Made by a program: the position numbers and the translations under genes
In this document: positions 59,650 through 64,000 of the stretch, in pieces
Layout: each line of letters begins with the position of its first letter
Position numbering within the stretch: the stretch's first letter is position 1
Notes under the pieces: generated by a model
What the model was told of the DNA's origin: nothing
What the model saw: the letters and a program-made list of their open reading frames with translations, nothing else
The model's database searches: none
Assembly: GCA_027452205.1 (NCBI GenBank)
Contig: DAIDGV010000024.1
Location: forward strand, 280,750-344,749
Length of the DNA stretch: 64,000 bases
Direction of reading: 5' to 3'
Origin: a candidate division FCPU426 bacterium
GTDB lineage: Bacteria > Oederibacteriota > Muellerivitia > Muellerivitales > Muellerivitaceae

Positions 59650-60390
59650 ATGGAACCTTTCGTCTTCAGGACTTCGGTCGAATCCATCCAGCTCACGGGC
59701 CTCAAGGCCGCCAGCCTGCGGGAGCTCAACGAAGGGCTGGAAAAGACCGATGGCTCCTCCGTTTATCACCACACCCACCGCTTTTACCGCAATTACGCTT
59801 TCCTGAACTCCTCCAACCGGTCCGACTTCGACCTTTGGGTGGGGGATAATTTGAAGGAAGCGGAAGTTTCCGAGCGGATGAGCGCCTTGGACCTGCGCGA
59901 TTACATCACCCTCGCCGACCTGCGCCAGGCTTTGTTGGCGACCCTGGAACCTTTGAAGGATGTTCCCGGGCGATGGGATCGGCAGGTACCGCCGGGGATG
60001 GAGTTCCATTTTTGTAGGTCCGTCAGTCTGGTGCTTCCCGCCGGTCATGAGGCCGGTAACCTGGAGGAGTTCATCGCCGCGATTGAGAAGGTGGATGTGG
60101 GCTGCCTTTATCATCACCTCATTGAGGCCCCCCTTCACAGCGCCGAGGGCGGGCGTTCCAATCACTTTTCCGGTTGGCTAAGGGCCCAGGGGTTTCCCAA
60201 GGAAGCCCAGGCCGTAGCCGACATCGACCCTTATCGGGGGAACCTGGAGGACCTCCGGCAGGAAGTGCTGGGGATCTTCCAGGCGCGTCAGTTGGGGGCC
60301 ATCCTTAAACGGGCCGTAGGCCGGCTTTCCCGGGAAACCGCCGGTGAACCCGCCGCCCAATGGCTGCGCCATTGGCGCCAGGAGGGTTGA
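59650..60390 (+). CDS. DUF5752 family protein
   Basis: This 246-residue protein starts at ATG 59650 (GGAG 4 nt upstream, 8 nt after the channel gene). The track's longer ORF (58981) is a GC-rich read-through in the channel gene's other frame. FRTSVESIQLTGLKAASLRE and YHHTHRFYRNY open the first half. A second similar half starts at about 118 (FHFCRSVSLVLPAGHEAGNL) and contains YHHLIEAP, so the protein looks like an internal duplication. The DUF5752 family is often found beside trehalose and glycogen genes; its biochemical role is unknown. treT follows directly. Confidence 0.8.
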   Translation: MEPFVFRTSVESIQLTGLKAASLRELNEGLEKTDGSSVYHHTHRFYRNYAFLNSSNRSDFDLWVGDNLKEAEVSERMSALDLRDYITLADLRQALLATLEPLKDVPGRWDRQVPPGMEFHFCRSVSLVLPAGHEAGNLEEFIAAIEKVDVGCLYHHLIEAPLHSAEGGRSNHFSGWLRAQGFPKEAQAVADIDPYRGNLEDLRQEVLGIFQARQLGAILKRAVGRLSRETAGEPAAQWLRHWRQEG

Positions 60391-61632
60391 ATGTCCTCAC
60401 CTTATTCCGCTTACCGTTCCATCATCGGAAAGGCCGAACACGACCTCATTGCCCGGTTGGCCCAAAGGCTGGAGGGCCGCTCCCTGGCCATGGTCAATTC
60501 CACCCGGGATGGCGGCGGCGTAGCCGAGATCCTGCGTAATATGGTCCCCCTCTTGAACGAGATCGGCGTGCCGACCGATTGGGAGATCATCGAAGGCCGA
60601 CCTGACTTTTTCGGTATGACCAAGACCCTGCATAACGCCCTGCATGGGCGGCCTGAACCCCTGACCGCGGCCATGATCGACGCCTACTGGGAAGTAAGCC
60701 GGATGAACGCCGGCAAGCTGGCGGATAAATTGGACAAGCCCCTGGTCTTCATCCACGACCCCCAGCCCGCCGGGCTCTTGCGCGATCTCCGCAAACCGGG
60801 CCAAAAATGGGTCTATCGTTGTCACGTGGACGTTTCGAACCCCTTCCCACCGGCTTGGGATTTTCTCGGACCGATCGTGACCAATTATGACGCCTCGGTC
60901 TTTTCCCACCCCAGTTTCGCCCAGAAGATGGTCAACCCCCAGTTCCTCATCGCGCCCTCCATTGATCCGCTGACGGATAAGAACAAACCCATCCCCCCGG
61001 AATTCGTGCAGAAGACCCTGCGTCGCTTTCAATTGGACCCGAAACGGCCTCTCCTCACGCAGGTGTCCCGGTTCGATAAATTAAAGGATCCCATCGGCGT
61101 CATCGCGGCTTACCGTCTGGTGAAGAAAACCCATCCCCGGGTACAGCTCCTCCTGGCGGGCGGCGCGGCCTCCGACGACCCCGAGTCGGTGCATATCCTT
61201 CCAGCCATCCAGGAAGCCGCGGGCAAGGACCCGGATATCCATGTACTGGACCTTCCGCCTTTTTCCGATCTGGAGATCAATGCCCTTCAACGGGCTAGCT
61301 CGGTGGTGCTGCAAAAATCGCTCAAGGAAGGTTTCGCGCTGACGGTGACCGAGGCGTTATGGAAGGAAAGGCCGGTGGTGGCCATGGCCGTGGGCGGTAT
61401 TCCCCTGCAAGTGCTGGATCACAAGACCGGGTATCTGGTGCACACCGTGGAAGGCACCGCCACCGCCATTCGGCGGGTCTTGGACCATCCCGAAGAAGCC
61501 GCGGTCCTGGCAAGGAACGGCCGCAAACATGTCCTGCAGAACTTCCTGATCACCCGTCACATGAGGGAATACCTGAGCATGTTCCTGTCGGTGCTGCACC
61601 CCGGTCAGGCAATCGTCCGGTTCGGGGCTTAA
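60391..61632 (+). CDS. treT: Trehalose synthase TreT-like glycosyltransferase (GT4)
   Basis: TreT joins NDP-glucose and glucose to form trehalose, reversibly. The 413-residue GT4 protein has MVNSTRDGGGVAEILRNMV (34-52), which is the TreT-type acceptor loop. FIHDPQPAGLLRDL, YRCHVDVSNPFPPAWDFL, SRFDKLKDPIGVIAAYRL and the donor-site KSLKEGFALTVTEALWKERP with a Glu pair follow in order. It starts with ATG immediately after the DUF5752 stop. With otsAB, the cluster has two trehalose-forming routes. Specificity for glucose is inferred from family similarity. Confidence 0.85.
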   Translation: MSSPYSAYRSIIGKAEHDLIARLAQRLEGRSLAMVNSTRDGGGVAEILRNMVPLLNEIGVPTDWEIIEGRPDFFGMTKTLHNALHGRPEPLTAAMIDAYWEVSRMNAGKLADKLDKPLVFIHDPQPAGLLRDLRKPGQKWVYRCHVDVSNPFPPAWDFLGPIVTNYDASVFSHPSFAQKMVNPQFLIAPSIDPLTDKNKPIPPEFVQKTLRRFQLDPKRPLLTQVSRFDKLKDPIGVIAAYRLVKKTHPRVQLLLAGGAASDDPESVHILPAIQEAAGKDPDIHVLDLPPFSDLEINALQRASSVVLQKSLKEGFALTVTEALWKERPVVAMAVGGIPLQVLDHKTGYLVHTVEGTATAIRRVLDHPEEAAVLARNGRKHVLQNFLITRHMREYLSMFLSVLHPGQAIVRFGA

Positions 61633-61635
61633 CGG

Positions 61636-62874
61636 CTATTTCAATCGGTCATCGCATTCCTGGATCTTGCTTTTGGCTTCCTCGGCCAGGGCCCGGTTAT
61701 TGGGGATGGCCAGATCTGGGTGGGCTTTCACCACGAAATTGAACTGGTCCTTGGCCTCCAAATAACGGCCCAGGTGCATCAGCGCGATACCCCAATTCTC
61801 GTGGATGGTCGTTTCATGGCCATCCAACTGGGCGGCCTTCTTGAACTTATCGACTGCGTCCTTGGATTGTTCCTCGCAGTCCAAAGCCACCCCCCAGTTG
61901 TTATAGGCCTGGGCGTCCTTGGGATTGAGGGACAGCGCCTGCTTGCAGGCGGCGATGGATTCGGGGATATGCCCCTGCTGGCACAGCGCCTTGGCCCACT
62001 CGTCATAAGCGGGCCCATAGTTCGGGTCCATGGAAAGCATCATCTTGTTGCAGATGTCGATGGCCTGGGGGTATTTTTTCTCCGCGATCAGCACCGAAGC
62101 CCAGCATAGATAAGGTTCCATCCGGTGTTCGTCCAGCGCAATGGATCGGTCGAACATCGAGACCGCCTCGTCGGGCTGGTCCAAGTTGGCCAGGGCCATG
62201 CCGTAGGACTCATAGGTTTCCGGATTCTTGGGGTCATACTTGATGGACTTCTTGAACTTGGTCACCGCCAGCTCGAAATTGCCCAGGTGACAAGCGGTGC
62301 GGCCCCAGTCCCGGAAGGTTTCGGCGTTGTAGGGGTCCATCTCCAGCAATTTCACGTAAACGCTCACCGCTTCGTCCAAGCGGCCCATGTGGGCCAGGGC
62401 CCGGCCCAAAGAGTGATAAGGCTTGATGTAATTAGGATCCAGTTGGATCGCCGCGCGGAACTTGGGAATCGACTCGTCCCAGAATCCGCCTTCCGAAAGC
62501 ATGGACCCCCAAAGATAGAACCCCGCCTTGTAGGTCGGGTAATGGGCGATCTCTTGCATGAACATTTGATCGGATTTTTTGGTGTCGCCTAACTTGCCCA
62601 GCGAATAGGCCCAAGCGCCGTAAGCGTCCGGATTGGTGGTTTTCAGTTCCAGGGCCTTCTTGGCCTTCTCGATCGCTTCGTGATATTGCCCGATCGCCAC
62701 CAAGGCTGAGGCCCAGGAAGCGTAAAGATCCCCGTCGTTGGGATGACTGGGCGCGAATTCTTCACAATGCTGGATGATCTGGTGGGCCTGCGTGATCGGG
62801 TCCTCGACCGCGCGAAGCAGTGATGGGGTTAAAAGGAGCAGGACAAAGAAGAAAGTTTGGATTCGTTGGACCAA
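61636..62874 (-). CDS. Secreted tetratricopeptide-repeat protein
   Basis: The 412-residue protein starts at TTG 62874 with a GGCCGGA-type RBS; the track start (63054) reads through a terminator. A signal peptide (1-22, IQTFFFVLLLLTPSLLRAVED) precedes about ten TPR units from residue 45 to 405, e.g. DLYASWASALVAIGQYHEAIEKAKKAL and AYNNWGVALDCEEQSKDAVDKF (quoted in part). The repeats carry a W in place of the usual G at position 8 in several units. It should act in the periplasm as a protein scaffold. The gene is convergent with treT, with 3 nt between the stops. Confidence 0.82.
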   Translation of the reverse strand: MVQRIQTFFFVLLLLTPSLLRAVEDPITQAHQIIQHCEEFAPSHPNDGDLYASWASALVAIGQYHEAIEKAKKALELKTTNPDAYGAWAYSLGKLGDTKKSDQMFMQEIAHYPTYKAGFYLWGSMLSEGGFWDESIPKFRAAIQLDPNYIKPYHSLGRALAHMGRLDEAVSVYVKLLEMDPYNAETFRDWGRTACHLGNFELAVTKFKKSIKYDPKNPETYESYGMALANLDQPDEAVSMFDRSIALDEHRMEPYLCWASVLIAEKKYPQAIDICNKMMLSMDPNYGPAYDEWAKALCQQGHIPESIAACKQALSLNPKDAQAYNNWGVALDCEEQSKDAVDKFKKAAQLDGHETTIHENWGIALMHLGRYLEAKDQFNFVVKAHPDLAIPNNRALAEEAKSKIQECDDRLK

Positions 62875-62921
62875 TTTTCCGGCCTTTCCCAGTGGTCTAG
62901 GAACCCTATTAAACCAAAAAA

Positions 62922-62951
62922 AAGGGCCCCAGGAAAAAATCCTTGGGCCCT
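62922..62951 (-). terminator. Intrinsic terminator of the beta-barrel gene
   Basis: AGGGCCCCAGG, loop AAAAAAT, CCTTGGGCCCT: an 11-bp stem with one mismatch; on the minus strand it is followed by a run of T. It lies about 16 nt past the stop at 62967. Confidence 0.8.
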
Positions 62952-62966
62952 GGGTTAAAGTCTTTA

Positions 62967-63521
62967 CTAGAAGAGGGAATAACCCAGCAAAAGGTCGAAG
63001 CTGCGGTTCTGGATATTGGTGTCCGTGGTCACATTGGTCAGGCCTATTTCCCAACGGCCGCTCAAGGACAAGGCGTCCACGCTCACCTCAAAACCCACGA
63101 TGCCGCCCCAATCCGTCGAGGCGGGGTTGGTAATGACCCCGTTCTGGGCCTGGGCCAGGGTGTTGAAAGCCGCGTAAGGACCGATCAGCAAAGTAGGGTT
63201 AAGAATAGGAATGCCGAAGGAGAACTTGGCCAGCACCGGCACTTCGATGTAATCCAGTTCAAAATTGCTGGCACCGCCCAGGCTCTGGGCTCCTTTGCGG
63301 ATATAAAGGCATTCGGGTTGAATGGCGAAATTGGCGAACCCCACGTTCACGAAAGCGCCCCCGGCCAAGCCCAGGCGGTTACCTTGGATCTGGCTGGCAT
63401 CCGAATTCACGAATGAAGAGGTCGCCTCGCCCGCTTCCACACCCAGGTGGATCGATTGGGCTTGGGCCGAAGCCGCCCCCAAAACCAAAAGCAGCGCGGA
63501 CAGCAGGACTTTTAATTTCAT
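62967..63521 (-). CDS. Outer-membrane beta-barrel protein, PorT/OmpW-like
   Basis: The 184-residue protein has a signal peptide (1-22, LLSALLLVLGAASAQAQ) and alternating strands typical of small eight-stranded barrels: HLGVEAGEATSSFV, LGLAGGAFVNVGFANFAIQP, ELDYIEVPVLAKFSFG and a C-terminal SFDLLLGYSLF ending in Phe. ATG 63521 was chosen; AAGGAG lies 7 nt upstream, and the track's earlier start gives an odd leader. It resembles the outer-membrane protein beta-barrel (PorT-like) family. Function is unknown. It is followed by a terminator. Confidence 0.82.
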   Translation of the reverse strand: MKLKVLLSALLLVLGAASAQAQSIHLGVEAGEATSSFVNSDASQIQGNRLGLAGGAFVNVGFANFAIQPECLYIRKGAQSLGGASNFELDYIEVPVLAKFSFGIPILNPTLLIGPYAAFNTLAQAQNGVITNPASTDWGGIVGFEVSVDALSLSGRWEIGLTNVTTDTNIQNRSFDLLLGYSLF

Positions 63522-63642
63522 GATCAACTCCTTGGCAAAAATTAAAAAAACCATTAACGACAACCACCATCTTAACCGCCGATCACTTCTGATAAACGCC
63601 GCGGTTTCTTTTTGATTCTTAAAAAGTATAGTCCAAATAAAA

Positions 63643-63669
63643 AAGCCCGGAAGGGATTCTTCCGGGCTT
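63643..63669 (-). terminator. Intrinsic terminator of gnd
   Basis: AAGCCCGGAAG, loop GGATT, CTTCCGGGCTT: a perfect 11-bp stem; on the minus strand followed by TTTTATTT. It lies about 22 nt after the gnd stop. Confidence 0.88.
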
Positions 63670-63691
63670 AAAAGCGTTGTTTAACAGGCTT

Positions 63692-64000
63692 TTACTTCGT
63701 CTTCGACAGCCAGTCCGTATGCACAAAACCCCGTTCCGGATGGTCCACCCTTTCGTAGGTGTGGGCCCCGAAGAAGTCCCGCTGGGCCTGGGTCAGGTTC
63801 TGCGGCAGGTTCGCGGTGCGGTAAGCGTCGAAGTAGGCCAAGCTGGCGCTGAAGGCCGGCGTGGGGATACCGTTGGAAACCGCCACCGAGATGACCTTGC
63901 GCCAATTGGCTTGGGTCGATTCGATCTGCTTCTTGAAGGATTCATCCAACAAGAGCGACTGCAGGTCGCCTTTGCGTTCGTAAGCCTTCATGATCTCGTC
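63692..64000 (-). CDS. gnd: 6-phosphogluconate dehydrogenase, C-terminal part
   Basis: This partial gene runs off the window; the last 102 residues are present. They match the C-terminal domain of the decarboxylating enzyme that converts 6-phosphogluconate to ribulose-5-phosphate in the oxidative pentose-phosphate pathway: VISVAVSNGIPTPAFSASLA, YFDAYRTANLPQNLTQAQRD, FFGAHTYERVD and FVHTDW are the diagnostic end motifs, including the QAQRDxFGAH stretch that reaches the partner subunit. A terminator follows. The rest of the gene lies beyond 64000. Confidence 0.93.
   Translation of the reverse strand, partial: DEIMKAYERKGDLQSLLLDESFKKQIESTQANWRKVISVAVSNGIPTPAFSASLAYFDAYRTANLPQNLTQAQRDFFGAHTYERVDHPERGFVHTDWLSKTK

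Noticed and set aside
1-64000. CRISPR arrays, IS elements, prophage or integron features
   Set aside because: I saw no regularly spaced repeats, transposase, integrase, phage structural gene or attachment-site pair.

Overview
The window looks like a chromosomal stretch of a GC-rich, Gram-negative (diderm) bacterium from a lineage I cannot name. Diderm signs are a lipoprotein, a small outer-membrane beta-barrel protein and a TPR/beta-barrel protein with a signal peptide. The gene set (double-domain ThyX, futalosine-route MqnD, fused-subunit 2-oxoacid:ferredoxin oxidoreductase, TreT-type trehalose synthase, unusually many TTG starts) fits an uncultured or deep-branching phylum, but I make no taxonomic claim. 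Genes are densely packed. I see no tRNA, rRNA, CRISPR array, insertion sequence or prophage.

Layout. 1-14.4 kb holds mixed housekeeping and envelope genes: a DUF4149 membrane protein, two tandem acyltransferase-3 proteins, a MoeB-rhodanese protein, a lipoprotein, two PLP aminotransferases, two methionine-salvage genes (mtnB, mtnD), queG and a family 39-type glycosyltransferase. 14.4-20.8 kb is a minus-strand run: a Nudix-DUF309 fusion, GIY-YIG, mqnD, two related HAD phosphatases, double-length thyX and a secreted protein. 21-28.7 kb is a plus-strand block: an AAA+/VWA pair, two MFS transporters and cstA. 28.7-33.3 kb is a patch with two broken genes: an AT-rich SIR2-like gene with one in-frame stop, and a DUF3052 gene frameshifted in a homopolymer. 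It also holds a fatty-acid desaturase, a PAS membrane sensor without a kinase domain and an 18-residue lysine-rich ORF missing from the ORF track.

33.3-56.2 kb is the energy core, all on the minus strand: sdhCAB with a ferredoxin-NADP reductase gene, a four-cluster ferredoxin, korAB, a thiamine-binding MTH1187 protein, and a complete 14-subunit nuoA-N operon with one extra 78-residue membrane protein between nuoI and nuoJ. Together these feed electrons from 2-oxoacids, succinate and NADH into ferredoxin and quinone pools; mqnD suggests the quinone is menaquinone. Upstream of nuoA there is a good sigma-70 promoter abutted by a 16-bp palindrome matching the Rex (NADH/NAD-sensing) operator, with a second copy 83 bp further toward otsA. 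Three of the otherwise tight nuo junctions are widened by palindromic repeats.

56.5-61.6 kb is a trehalose cluster (otsA, otsB, a channel-like protein, DUF5752, treT) carrying two distinct trehalose-forming routes beside a membrane channel, suggesting osmotic-stress function. The window ends with a TPR protein, an outer-membrane barrel protein and the 3' end of gnd.
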